NCBI GenBank assembly: GCA_022495995.1
Contig: JAFEMH010002560.1
Span: 1-64,000, forward strand
From: Adenophora triphylla var. japonica
Lineage: Eukaryota; Streptophyta; Magnoliopsida; Asterales; Campanulaceae
Reading direction: 5' to 3'
Length of the DNA: 64,000 bases
Shown: positions 9,481-19,438 of the stretch, in pieces
Numbering within the stretch: position 1 is the first letter of the stretch
Layout: each line of letters starts with the position of its first letter
Translations under genes and position numbers: made by a program
Notes under the pieces: model-generated
What the model saw: only the letters and a program-made list of their open reading frames with translations
Told to the model about the DNA's origin: nothing
The model's database searches: none

Positions 9481-10601
9481 CTTCCTCCACGTCCTTCATA
9501 CCGCCCAGATCTGACTCGGAATGAAGTTAACAATTTACCTTGATACTCATGAATGAACTTTCCGAGCAGAATTTCGCTTTGGCCATTCTGTTTACCAGTT
9601 CCATATGAATCAGCTGTGTCAGTTGATTCCATTATCAATGGCCAAGTTAAATAGTTGTTGAAGCTCGGTGTCCATGGATTCTTGGTAACCCCAAAGTAGC
9701 CGGTTTCCCCAAGCCAGGTTCCGAACCTCATGGGAGATACCGTCAGCGGCCCCATTTTCAGCTTTTGCCATGGCCAGATACACGAGGGATTTTTAGTGAG
9801 TTTAAAGGGGAGGGCAGTAGGAAGTAGAGTTGTCAATTCGGGAATACGGGACGGGACAAAATTATGTTGTCCCACGACGGGAACGGGATGAGACGGGACG
9901 GGACGGGACGAAAAGGGACGGGACGGGACTAAAATACTCTGTTCCGTCCCAAATATACTGCGGGACGCGGGACAATGCGGGACCCGTTGACTAGGAGGGA
10001 GTAGGCGTTGACTAGGCGCCAAGGCCATGACCGGCCACGACCCAATTATGCTTGATATCCCAGCCAAGGCCTCATATATATATAGCCACATGCCACATTG
10101 TAGTTTGTTTTTCTTTCGATGTGAGAAAAAATGTTCAAGGCCGAGCCAAGGCAAAGCCAAGGCCGAGCCAAGGCCCAAGGTACAGTTTATTGTTTTTCTT
10201 TCAATGTGGGAAAAAATGTTCAAGACCACGGCCAAGGCCAAGGCCGAGCCAAGGCAAGGCCAAGGCCGGCCATGGCAAGGCCAACTCATCACCAGCAAGC
10301 GTATACGGGACGGGGACGGGATGGGCGGGATCGCACTATGTTATCCCTTGAGCGGAGCTTGAGGATGAGATGAGACGGGACGAAATGGGACGGGACTAAA
10401 ATATTTCGTCCCATCCCGTCCCATTTGTATGGCGGGACGGGACCGTCCCAACTTGACGGCTCTAGTAGGAAGGAGGCGTTTGGAGAGCTGAATAGTGCGG
10501 AGGGTGTTCCCATTGACGTTGAAATTGAAATCGCCATGGCTGATTAGAAAAGTGAGATTGAGTTTAGAAAAGTGAGATTGAATGTCACTTGAAATCGCCA
10601 T
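9480..10601 (-). pseudogene. Aldo-keto reductase (pyridoxal reductase-like) 5' gene fragment, disrupted
   Basis: The minus strand between about 9790 and 9550 encodes WPWQKLKMGPLTVSPM, then FGTW, then DTADSYGTG and NGQSE.LLGKFI, in the order seen in plant plastidic pyridoxal reductase (PLR1-type aldo-keto reductase). DTADSYG is the substrate/cofactor motif of the first part of the barrel. Between FGTW and DTADS the expected GNxLLWGYQESMD stretch is read in another frame, so at least two indels are present. A GTAAAT donor follows GKFIHEYQG. The transit-peptide end (from about 10601 or 10537) is separated from the body by a 640 bp hAT MITE. Removing the MITE and one target copy rejoins an open frame. 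Later exons are absent, so this is a fragment. Confidence 0.7.
9825..10464. mobile_element. hAT-type MITE (640 bp)
   Basis: Terminal inverted repeats TAGAGTTGTCAATTCGGG (left) and TAGAGCCGTCAAGTTGGG (right, reverse complement). Exact 8 bp target duplications GTAGGAAG lie at 9817-9824 and 10465-10472. The interior is full of GGGACGGGAC subterminal repeats and GGCCAAGGC repeats. Apparent ORFs through it on both strands are repeat artefacts. It sits inside the first exon region of the aldo-keto reductase fragment. Confidence 0.92.
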
Positions 10602-10645
10602 GGCTGATTAGAGAGCTGAATATTGCGGAGGGTGTAATAGAGTTA
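10480..10645. repeat. Short duplication at the start of the reductase fragment
   Basis: The word GAGAGCTGAATA.TGCGGAGGGTGT and the word ATCGCCATGGCTGATTAGA each occur twice within 150 bp. GAAAAGTGAGATTGA is also tandemly repeated. This duplicates the presumed start codon region, so two alternative ATGs (10537 and 10601) are possible. Confidence 0.6.
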
Positions 10646-10749
10646 CTTTATAACTAGATTATTGGAAGTTTCTACTAGTTTACAAGTAGTATTTTTATGT
10701 AAAATGAATTTCTATATTTTTAGTAAATGATTTTTCTTATTATTAGGTA

Positions 10750-10866
10750 CTTCCTTCGTCCCCGAATGAATGTTCGATTAGATCTTTATCAAGAGAAAAT
10801 TCAAACTATCATTTTAGTACGGAGGAAAAAAAAATCATGACATTCATTTTAGAATGGAAGGAGTAA
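10750..10866. mobile_element. Small Stowaway-like MITE (tentative)
   Basis: Begins TACTTCCTTCGTCCC and ends GAATGGAAGGAGTA, an imperfect inverted repeat with TA at both ends, over about 117 bp. The CTCCNTCCGTCCC-type end is typical of plant Stowaway/mariner MITEs. The termini are diverged. Confidence 0.5.
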
Positions 10867-11039
10867 TAATTAAAGGAAAAAGTTGGTTTATAATAATCCT
10901 CACCGTTGTTGGTTGACTTCTTTGTTCAATATAACAACTGAGAACTTAGTGTTGCAATCACTTTTAAATTATTGTTATTTTTGTCTTCTCAAAATATATT
11001 ATACCCTTTAAAAAATCAAACTCAATTAAAGTAATATGT

Positions 11040-12070
11040 GTAATGGAACATGAAAAGTTCTCAATTGTTTAGTCGCCGGAGTGGTCGCCGAAGTTGGTGT
11101 TGCCGAGTTAATCGTGTTTTAGTAGTTAGTTGACAACTGAGAACTTACTGATAAGTTAAGTTCTTAGTTGTTTGGTCGCCGATTTTGATGGTCACTGGAG
11201 TTGATCGTGTTCTTAGTAGTTTAGTTGACAACTGAGAAATTACTGATAGGTTCTCAGTTGTTTAGTTGTTGGAGTTGGTGATCGTTGGAGTTGATCGTGT
11301 TCTTAGTGGAGACAGATGAAAACATACCGATAAGTTAAGTTCTCAATTGTTTGGCCGCCGAAGAGGTCGCCGGAGTTGATCGTGTTCTTAATTGTTTAGT
11401 TGACAACTGAGAACCTACTGATAAGTTCTCAGTTGTTTAGTCGCTGGAGTTGGTGATCGCGGAGTTGATCGTGTTTTTAGTAGTTTAATTGACAACTGAG
11501 AACTTACTAATAAGTTAAGTTCTCAGTTGTTTTGTCGCCGGAGTTGGTCGTCGCCGGAATTGGTGGTCGCCGGAGTTGATCGTGTTCTTAGTAGTTTAGT
11601 TGACAACTGAGAACTTACTGATAAGTTAAGTCAGTTGTTTGGTCGCCGGAGTTGGCGATCTTCGAAGTTGATCGTGTTCTTAGTAGTTTAGTTGACAACT
11701 GAGAACTTACTGATAAGTTCTCAGTTGTTTAGCCACCGGAGTTGGTGATCGCCGGAGTTGATCTTGTTCTTAGTAGTTTAATTGACAACTGAGAACTTAC
11801 TGATAAGTTAAGTTCTCAGTTGTTTGGTCGCCGGAGAGGTCACCGGAGGTGGTGGTCGCCGAATTTGGTAGTCGCCGGAGTTGATCGTGTTCTTAGTAGT
11901 TTAGTTGACAACTGAGAACTTATTGATAAATTAAGTTCTCAGTTGTTTGATCGCCGGAGTTAATTGTGTTCTTAGTAGTTTAGTTAACAACTGAGAACTT
12001 ACTGATAAGTTAAGTTCTCAGTTGTTTGGACGCTGGAGAGATCGCCGGCGTAAAAAAAAATCGCCAGAGT
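11040..12070. repeat. Tandem array of hairpin-bearing units (about 95-120 bp, about 10 copies)
   Basis: Each unit has GTCGCCGGAGTTG words, GTTGATCGTGTTCTTAG, then CAACTGAGAACTTA, a short loop and TAAGTTCTCAGTTG. In the simplest copies (for example about 11695-11726) the stem is 14 bp with loop CTGA. In others an extra TAAGT enlarges the loop. No coding is seen. Units vary in length through gain or loss of the GTCGCCGGA words. Confidence 0.85.
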
Positions 12071-12299
12071 TGGTTGTCGGAGTTGATGGTTGCCAGAAGT
12101 ATTGACTTGAGAAGATGGGGAGGGGTGACCTAAGTTGATGGTGGTTGGAGAGAAATTAAATGGATAAAGAGGGTGGACTTAGTAAAATTATAGGAGGGTG
12201 AACTTAGTAAAATGCTAGTAGGGTGTGCTTATTAAGCTAGGGATTATATAGTTAAGCAAAATACAACTTGTCATAGGAGGTAGTATTGCTTTGTTAGAG

Positions 12300-12604
12300 G
12301 AATTATATGGTAAATGCCTCATAATATACTCCATACCCCATACCCCAAATCTTAATTCATCTAACTAAATCTCATATATACCTTATATCCTAAATCTTAA
12401 ATCTAAATCATATACTTAATACCCTAAACCCTAATTCATCTACATTACTCTCATATATATATCATATACCCTAAACCTTAAATCACAATTATATACTTTA
12501 TACTGCAAAGCCTAATTCATATAACTTAACCATATACCCCATACTCTAACCTCCTAAATCATATATCTAAATCACATATATACCTATAAACCGAACCACT
12601 CAAT
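12300..12604. repeat. Low-complexity ACCCTAAA / TCATATAC sequence
   Basis: Irregular repetition of CATATACCC, CCCTAAACC and TAATTCATCTA words, as at 8690-9060. No gene is seen. The two blocks may be parts of one hAT-derived element that was later split. Confidence 0.5.

Positions 12605-12683
<79 letters not shown>
12605..12683. repeat. (TA)n microsatellite
   Basis: About 39 uninterrupted TA units. Confidence 0.95.
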
Positions 12684-12688
<5 letters not shown>

Positions 12689-12929
12689 ATATACATTTTA
12701 CCCTAAAACTTAAACAAATGAGAGAGAGTTTATGATTTGAGTTTGATAATCAAATAAATTAACGAATTTCGTTAGAGAAAGTTAAGAGAGAGTTAAGGGG
12801 GTTTGTGTGAAAAAATTGTGAGGGGAGGGGGTGGTATTTATAGTTGAGAAAATATGTTAGGAAATCAAAAATATTTGTATTTAACCATATACTCCATACT
12901 CTAACGGCTATATTCCGATAAATCTAACG

Positions 12930-13111
12930 AATTTTCTGACGAATTTGACGGTTTTGACAACGGATCCGGTTCCGGTTCAGACGGTTCGAAACCGCCAGTT
13001 CACGATTTTTCAAAAGGAGAAACCGGAACCTGACTGCCAAACCGCCAATTACGGTTTCAAACGGTTACGATTTCGACCGGTTCCGAATCCGATTTGGTCA
13101 TCCCTAACTTC
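12930..13111. mobile_element. Ac-like hAT element end
   Basis: Dense CGGTTC, CCGGTTCCG and AAACGG subterminal repeats lead to the terminus ATTTGGTCATCCCTA at about 13111 (reverse complement TAGGGATGACCAAAT, close to the Ac terminus). It may be the partner of the CGGTTC-rich sequence at 8070-8130 and 1200-1270. No transposase is present. Confidence 0.55.
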
Positions 13112-13256
13112 TCTACCTTATCTACTCAATTCATTCCTTCAAATAAAAATTACTCTCCCTCTATCCCTAAATAAATATTTAAATTAAAAAAAATCTCAAA
13201 ATAAAAGTCTTTTTTGCATTTAATAAAAAAGAGGGTTTGACTAATACTCCCTCCGT

Positions 13257-13528
13257 TCCGCTAATATCCGCACTAACACTGTTTGCGCGAGAATTAAGGA
13301 ATATGATATTTTAATAAAATGTTGTGAGTGTAAAAGTAAAGTAGGAGAGAATGAGTGGAGAGTATAATAAATTATAATGGTGTTGTGAGTATTAAAATAA
13401 TGTAGGAGAGAGAATGAGTGGGGTTGGGTGAATATTTTATTAATATAAAGTTTCCTTTTTGGGAGTGTGCGGATATTAGCGGGACGCCCAAAAAGAAACG
13501 TGTGCGGATATTAGCGGGGCGGAGGGAG
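13257..13528. mobile_element. Stowaway-type (Tc1/mariner) MITE
   Basis: Terminal inverted repeats CTCCCTCCGTTCCGCTAATA and CTCCCTCCGCCCCGCTAATA continue to ATCCGCAC on both sides and are flanked by TA. Length 272 bp, no coding. A second, internal copy of the right terminal repeat (TGTGCGGATATTAGCGGG) precedes the end by about 40 bp. Confidence 0.9.
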
Positions 13529-13529
13529 T

Positions 13530-14377
13530 ATTTCCTTTAGACAAGTGAATACTAACTTTAATTACTGATATTTTCAAATCTTGCCAATAAGTCACTGTAC
13601 CATTTTGCCCTTATCAATCTATTTTTCACAGTTATTTAATTTCACAATTATAATAAATTGATTTTTCATCAAAATTTTAAAATGCAATATCTTAAAATAT
13701 AGAAATCTAAAAAATAATCTGAAACTACCGTATTAATTGTATTGTCAAAACGAATTAAACAAGTATATTAAAGAAATAATTCAAATTTTAAAAATAAAAA
13801 TTTCATTTACCACTGTAAAAAAATTGAAAAAAATATTTTTCATTTCTTAATTGATTTCACAATTGTATAATTTCACAGTTTTATGATTACACAATTGTGT
13901 GATTTCACAGTTGTTTGATTTCACAATTATGTGATGCAATATGCCTTTTAAACAGTGAGAAATTATGTCTCAGTTGCTCACAATTGTGATAATTTTTTAT
14001 TTATTTTTTACATTTTTCACTTTTAAAACTAATAAATTCATGTCTCAATTTTATTTTATTTTCATTTTTCACTCGTAAAACTAATAAATTCATATCTCAG
14101 TTATTCACAATTACACACAAAAAAAAATCATTTTTCACTTGCAAATTTTATAAATTTAATTCTCAATTATTCACAAATGATAATAAAAATTTATTTCTCA
14201 CTTATAAAAGAAAAATTTGTTGTTACATCATTTTTGAAAACTGACAACTCAATTTTCAATTGTTTAATGCTAAATAATGGTCATATGATTTCACAATTGT
14301 GTGATTTTATAGTTGTGTGTGTCATATATTATTTAAATAGTTGAGAAGTCAATTTTCCTGTTATGTAAAGTTAAAGA
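13530..14377. other. AT-rich sequence with CACAATTGTG words
   Basis: Repeated TTTCACAATTGTGTGATT and TTTCACTTGTAAAACTAATAAATTCAT words. No gene and no clear termini. It may be the decayed interior of a DNA element. Confidence 0.35.
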
Positions 14378-14765
14378 TTGTAATTCATTACTTATTAATT
14401 AGGGCTCTAGAATGTTCTAGGGATAGTATTTAAACAATGTTAGAATTTGAGAAGATGGGGACTTTTGAATATATGAAATAGAAAAGAAAAACTTTGGCTT
14501 TCGAAATTGATTCTTGTTCTATCGTTCGGTCATTCTATTTTAATAAAACCCTAAAACCCATAAACACATCAAGCCCAAATCAGCACTGAAGCCCGTTTTC
14601 TGATGTCTGCCATTCTGTGTTGGTTGCCTGCTGAAGTTCCCGTCTGATGGTCAGGCGCCCACCTGGGATTACATGAGGCGCCCGCCTCAAGCTCAGACAC
14701 CCTCCTCTGTTTCGTTGTTGCTGCTCGGTTACTGCTGCCTTGAAGCCCATATCATACTGCATCAG
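14378..14765. mobile_element. Solo LTR of the TRIM-like family with an internal inversion
   Basis: 14541-14765 matches 7835-8064 in the same orientation. 14378-14540 matches about 7660-7815 of the same LTR in the opposite orientation (TAGAATGTTCTAGGG ... CGAAATTGATTC ... CGGTCATTCTATT). The outermost LTR bases (TAATGCCAATGG) are missing. It is a rearranged solo LTR. Confidence 0.8.
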
Positions 14766-14865
14766 ATTAGGTTAATGAATTCACTGTCATATACTATTTA
14801 AACAATAAAGAACCCAAATTATCACTTATTATTTATTTATTTAAACAATTGTGAAAATCTCTTGT

Positions 14866-14905
14866 AAAACGTGTTCTACGCTCGTCTGAGCGTAGAACGT
14901 GTTTT
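14866..14905. repeat. Short palindrome
   Basis: TTCTACGCTC-GTCT-GAGCGTAGAA, a 10 bp perfect stem with a 4-base loop. It is flanked by ACGTG and CGTGT. Function unknown. Confidence 0.6.
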
Positions 14906-14924
14906 TAAATAGGCGCGGTAGCAT

Positions 14925-15070
14925 TTTTGTAAATAAATAAACTTTTCAAAATGTGCGGTGGCATTTTTGTAAATAATTGAAATTTATAAGAGGCAATTTT
15001 CTACACAACAACAAACACATTTTAACACTACAACATGCATATCACTTTTGTAATAAATAATCGAAACTCA
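14925..15070. repeat. Unit 1 of a tandem duplication interrupted by copia
   Basis: 14925-15070 continued at 17587-17687 matches 17688-17935 (shared words GGTGGCATTTTTGTAAATAA, TTTTAACACTA and GGCACTTTTTGATACTGCAG). The copia element inserted in unit 1 at GAAACTCA|CC. Confidence 0.75.
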
Positions 15071-15514
15071 TGTTGTGAATTACCGCGCGGACGGATCCAA
15101 GCTAGGAGTAATAATAAGAACGACACACACGAAAAGTAAATCACGCACGAAGGAACACACAGAGAATTGTTAACGGTTCGTTGCGGCAACAACTACGTCA
15201 GGGGCGCTACCCAAGCCAAAATATTCACTATAATATTTTTCGATGTTACAATTTGTCTACTAGGCTATCACATGTATTTATAGGAAACAATAAATCAAAT
15301 CCTAGTAATAAAAGGATTCCTACTCAAGAAAGTAATCTTCTTTCTTCCACAAGTCCTTCCAAGTATTACTACCAAAAGGAATCACCAATGCGAGGAGATC
15401 TAATCAAAATAGGAAACAAATCTGCTTTGCGAAGAATCCTCCTTGATCTCACCAACTCCTCAGGCCAGCGGTTCAAATTCCTTTATCCCGTGGTTTTGAC
15501 TCCACATCCCAACA
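15071..15514 (-). repeat. 3' LTR of the copia element
   Basis: 444 bp, very similar to 17145-17586. A minus-strand TATAAATACATG promoter word lies at about 15270-15282. Confidence 0.9.
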
Positions 15515-16089
15515 ATCTCCCGCTTTGGAGACAAACCATCCATGATACCTCTTCTTGAAACAAATTTCGGTGGCCGGCTATTGCGTTGGTAGCGCCCGGC
15601 CTCTTGTCTAGTTATCAGTGAGTTGAAGGCGGCAACGCTTCAAACATGCTGTCAGGTTCTACCATGCTCCAGAGTCTTCATTCCGAATGATCCTCACTGC
15701 AGATCCCAGCTCACTTGCTTGCTAACTTCTCGATCTGAGCAGCGCGAATCCACGTGCCCTTCAATCACAAGCTTGGAACCTTTGTGTTCTTTGCGACCCG
15801 TCGCATCACCGTTCTAGATCCCGCTCCCATGTTGACCAAATTGGCTCCGCGTCGGCCGACTTCATCACCCAATTTTCTCGACATACCGTTTAGTGAAATT
15901 TCTCCCACCGTAGGCGATCTCGGCCACCACCATTCACGTGGGATGCGCCGTCGTTCCCCGACGACTCATGTTGCATGTGGTATACAACATATTTTCCACG
16001 CCGCCACGAGCCACCGAGCTAGCTCCCGCGGTTTACCTTCCATGTCCCACATGACCGAAGGTCACCGCACCAACCCTCCTTATCAAGTT

Positions 16090-17140
16090 GCCTTATGGAA
16101 ATCAAGTTCCTCTTCAAATCCGAATATGTCGCACATCACGTAGCCGTAAAACAGTCCCATCCGTTGCTTTGACCCGAGCAAGCCCCCTTTCCAATGACCT
16201 TAGCGGGATGATCGTTTCCCAGCGAACAACCCCAAAATCACCGGAACATCTTGCTCCATTCTTTACGCGGATGGTGCATGAATGGCGTCGAGCCGAATCC
16301 CAAAACCCACGAATACGGTGAGCTGCTCCCGCCCAGAGATTAATCGTCGCCATCTCCTCGGCAACATTCAATTCCTTCGCTCGCACTGACCGCTTCGGAC
16401 AACTTCTCCTAAAGTGCCCCTTCTCCCCCCACAATCATAGCAAGTAATCACCTTCTTGCTGCCGCCCTTACTCTTTTCACCGACATTTAGTGCTAGCCCG
16501 ATGTCCCACCCTTGCTCTTCCTACGAATTTCTTCGCCAAGAATCACATCGACGACATCATGAGCTTCAGACTTCACTTTTCTGTTGAAACGTTAAGCTGC
16601 TATCGCAGTCGTATCCCAACTTTCCGGAAGAAGAAAGTAAAATCAATGCTAGTACCTCATCATCGAGAGTAACGGCCACGGAAGACGGTTGGGTCGCAGG
16701 GTAGATTTGAATTCACTTATATGCTTTGTTGCTGACATGCCCTCCACCATCCTTATGTTCAACGGCTTCCTCATTAGATGAGCTTTATTCGCCGGATGGT
16801 GCCTCGTACATGCTCGCCAACATACTGCTTAACATCTCCATGGTAGTCTTCGCCTCCAAAACATTCTTCGCCACATCCTTGGTCAACGTTTGCCCTGACA
16901 AGCCCTAACGCTTTCCGATCCAAGATTTCGAATTTTGCTTCCTCTATGTCCGCGGCTTTTCTTTTAATGGTAGATACTGAATCCTTGTTCCACAAAACAT
17001 CCTCGATACTGTGTCTTCCAAAAATTGAAATCCGTCCCATCAAACTTTTCGATCAACACCTTATTACCATCCTCCAAAGCTCCCAAGAAATCCATAAAGA
17101 CCGGCTGACAATGATTCGACAAAACCAAGGGCTCTGATAC
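16090..17140 (-). pseudogene. Degenerate copia gag and partial protease
   Basis: The minus strand near 17040 encodes KFDGTDFNFWKTQ, the hallmark of plant copia gag. Several frames later (about 16434) GEKGHFRRSCPK is the zinc knuckle, with its second Cys changed to Trp (MWGEKGH). Further on, ATDGTVLRLRDVRHI matches the end of the copia protease region that normally precedes integrase. Multiple frameshifts separate these motifs. After the protease-like part, sequence runs straight to the purine tract, so integrase, RT and RNase H are deleted. Confidence 0.75.
17127..17140 (-). other. Primer binding site of the copia element (initiator-Met tRNA)
   Basis: The minus strand reads GGTATCAGAGCCCT shortly after the LTR end ACAACA. 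This is the canonical plant copia primer site. Confidence 0.85.
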
Positions 17141-17144
17141 CGGT

Positions 17145-17586
17145 TGTTGTGAATTCACCGGCGGAGACGGATCCCGAAGCTAGGAGTAATAATAGAGCAA
17201 CACACACGAAAAGTAAATCACACACAAAGGAACACACAAGAATTGTTAACTGGGTTCGTTGCAACAACAACTACGTCAGGGCGCTACCAAGCCAAAATAT
17301 TCACTATAATATTTTTCGATGTTACAATTTGTCTCTAGGCTATCACATGTATTTATAGGGAAACAATAAATCAAATCCTAGTAATAAAAGGATTCCTACT
17401 CAAGAAAGTAATCTTCTTTCTTCACAAGTCCTTCCAAGTATTACTACCAAAAGGAATCACCAATGCAAGGAGATCTAATCAAAATAGGAAACAAATCTGG
17501 CGAGAAGAATCCTCCTTGATCTCTTTGACTCCTCAGGCCCGCGGTTCAAATTCCTTTATCCATGGTTTTGACTCCACATCCCAACA
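17145..17586 (-). repeat. 5' LTR of the copia element
   Basis: 442 bp. It pairs with 15071-15514 with few differences, implying a fairly recent insertion. Confidence 0.9.
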
Positions 17587-18185
17587 ACTCACCAGGCACT
17601 TTTTGATACTGCAGAAGGCACTTCTGAATACTACAAGAGGCATATTTTAACATTACAACAGGCATGTGTTTTTTAATTCACTTGACACAAATAAATAAAA
17701 CTTTTCAAAATGTGTGGTGGCATTTTTGTAAATAATTGAAACTTATAAGAGGCAGTTTTCTACACAACAACAGACACATTTTAACACTATAACATGCATA
17801 TCACTTTTGAAATAAATAATTGAAACTCACCTAGCACTTTTTGATACTGCAGAAGACACTTCTGAATACTACAAGAGGCATATTTTAACACTACAATAGG
17901 CATGTGTTTTTTAATTCACTTGACACTTTTCAATATAACAACAGATATTTTTCAATACTACAAGAGGCACTTTTCAATACTATAACAGACACTTTTTAGG
18001 CACTTTTCAATACTATAATAGACACTTTTTAACACTACAACAGGTACTATTTTTCAACAATATCACCGCATTATTTAACATTACAATCAATTTAAATGTG
18101 TTTATTAGTGTCATAATAGACCATGCACTTTGTTTATTTTGCAACATGCACTTTATTGTACTAGAAAAGACACTTTCACAAAACA
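17587..18185. repeat. Tandem duplication unit 2 and degenerate CACTTTT repeats
   Basis: 17688-17935 repeats 14925-15070 plus 17587-17687. From 17935 a looser repetition of CACTTTTCAATACTA(C/T)AA and ACAGGCA words continues to about 18185. Non-coding. Confidence 0.7.
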
Positions 18186-18186
18186 G

Positions 18187-18213
18187 GTTCTAGGATAGCT
18201 TATCCTAGAACTA
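18187..18213. repeat. Perfect 11 bp-stem palindrome
   Basis: GTTCTAGGATA-GCT-TATCCTAGAAC. Similar in design to the 14866 palindrome. It is followed by CTAGT, so a Helitron-type 3' end was considered, but the spacing is wrong. Confidence 0.65.
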
Positions 18214-18339
18214 GTTTCACACAAGACCAACTCTAAACAATTAAACATATCTTAAACAAATATGGAAGAAATCCCAATTCAATTCTCCTCACCCACTATA
18301 ACTTCTTCTTAAACACCCCCCCCCCATGATTTTTCTCAA

Positions 18340-18645
18340 ATGCATAATCTGATTTCTAACCTTGACCCCGAACCTTCAACAACAATGGCATTTTTCGACG
18401 ATGGAGGCGGCAAGGGGAACCATAATATTGGGGTGGTGAAATTCGACATAATCACCAAGAAATCGAGATGGGGTTTTTCTTATTCTAGCTCCAAGTCGTA
18501 TCAATCTTTGAATGTGAAAATGAAAAATGTCGGCTTGAATTTGAAACCAAATGAGGCTGAGCTAGGCGGGTCAGATTTTTCCGCCACCGCCGACGTTTTA
18601 CCACTTCGTCCTCACGCTCCAGAAGAAGAGCGCATAGATATATAG
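18340..18645 (+). CDS. Short hypothetical ORF
   Basis: 101 codons. A more likely start is the internal ATG after CAACAACA, giving MAFFDDGGGKGNHN at about 18385. The product is hydrophilic, has no recognised domain, signal peptide or membrane segment, and ends in a charged tail. The sequence after the stop (repeated CGTATAGAGAGA) looks like element-derived DNA. I do not recognise the family. It could be a small gene fragment or a chance ORF. It is not an obvious first exon of the downstream kinase-like gene. Confidence 0.25.
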   Translation: MHNLISNLDPEPSTTMAFFDDGGGKGNHNIGVVKFDIITKKSRWGFSYSSSKSYQSLNVKMKNVGLNLKPNEAELGGSDFSATADVLPLRPHAPEEERIDI

Positions 18646-19438
18646 AGAGAAACGTATTCAACGTATAGAGAGACGAAGGTATTCAGCGCATAAAGAAAAG
18701 AAAGGTCAGGGAGGGGCAATTTGGCCATTTAAAAATATTATAAAGAGTGTCAGGACTCTTCTAATGGGGTTTTGATTTCAACCCATGAATCATAAAGTAG
18801 AATTTGAAATATATTATTTTTATTGATAAATTTCATTCTATCTATCTCAGAGATTTATTGGTAAAAAACCCTAAAAAAAAATGTCCTTCAACATTTTTTT
18901 TACCAAAAAAATCGCTATTTATTTTATTATTTTAAAATTAAATGTTTAGAAAGTGGATGAAAAAAATATTTATAGAACTTTGCTTTAAATGCATATATTT
19001 GCTATCAATTAGGGAGTATAAAAGTTTATCACCAAGTTTCTCCTCGGGTCAAAATGCATGTCATTTTTGTACCCTCAACTAAAAAAAATTTCCAAAAGAA
19101 CCACCCAATGTTTGATATAGTCTCACTTTACCACTTACAATGGATGACTGTTAAAAGTAGGACGAAATGGTTAAATATTTAACATAAGTTATCATGTGCC
19201 CTAAACTTAAAATGAAATTGTTAAAGATTTAACGCCAGTTATCATGTGCCCCGCAATGAGCAAGGTTACTAGAAATGAACCGTAGCCTAAATTTGACTTA
19301 ACCCAGTTACCAGATTAGATACTTTAATATGTCCCTCTCTTTTTTGGAACAGATGGAATACCTTTTTTTTTTTTTGGTGATCGCAAGTAAGTAACGGAAG
19401 TGCTAAAATATTTGACACATTTTTTTTATTGAATTTGA
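18646..19438. other. AT-rich region upstream of the kinase-like gene
   Basis: No exon for the missing N-terminus of the downstream gene was found. The sequence just before 19447 (T-rich tract, TTGAATTTGAATGGGCAG|G) is a plausible intron acceptor, so part of this region may be an intron. Confidence 0.4.

Larger units (their letters stand above)
15071..17586 (-). mobile_element. Deleted Ty1/copia retrotransposon
   Basis: LTRs 15071-15514 and 17145-17586 (TGTTGTGAATT ... CCCAACA), flanked by exact ACTCA duplications (15066-15070 and 17587-17591). Minus-strand landmarks are the primer site GGTATCAGAGCC next to the right LTR and the purine tract AAAGCGGGAGA next to the left LTR. The 1.6 kb interior retains only gag and the start of protease. 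RT and integrase are missing, so the element is non-autonomous. Confidence 0.92.

Noticed and set aside
9462..10298. A 278-codon minus-strand ORF as an intact gene
   Set aside because: Its N-terminal two thirds is translated hAT MITE repeat (GGGACGGGAC). Only the C-terminal part has homology, and it is frameshifted.
14866..18213. The two GTTCTA-type palindromes as ends of a Helitron or foldback element
   Set aside because: They differ in sequence. The second is followed by CTAGT without the usual 8-12 base gap, and no 5' TC end was found.
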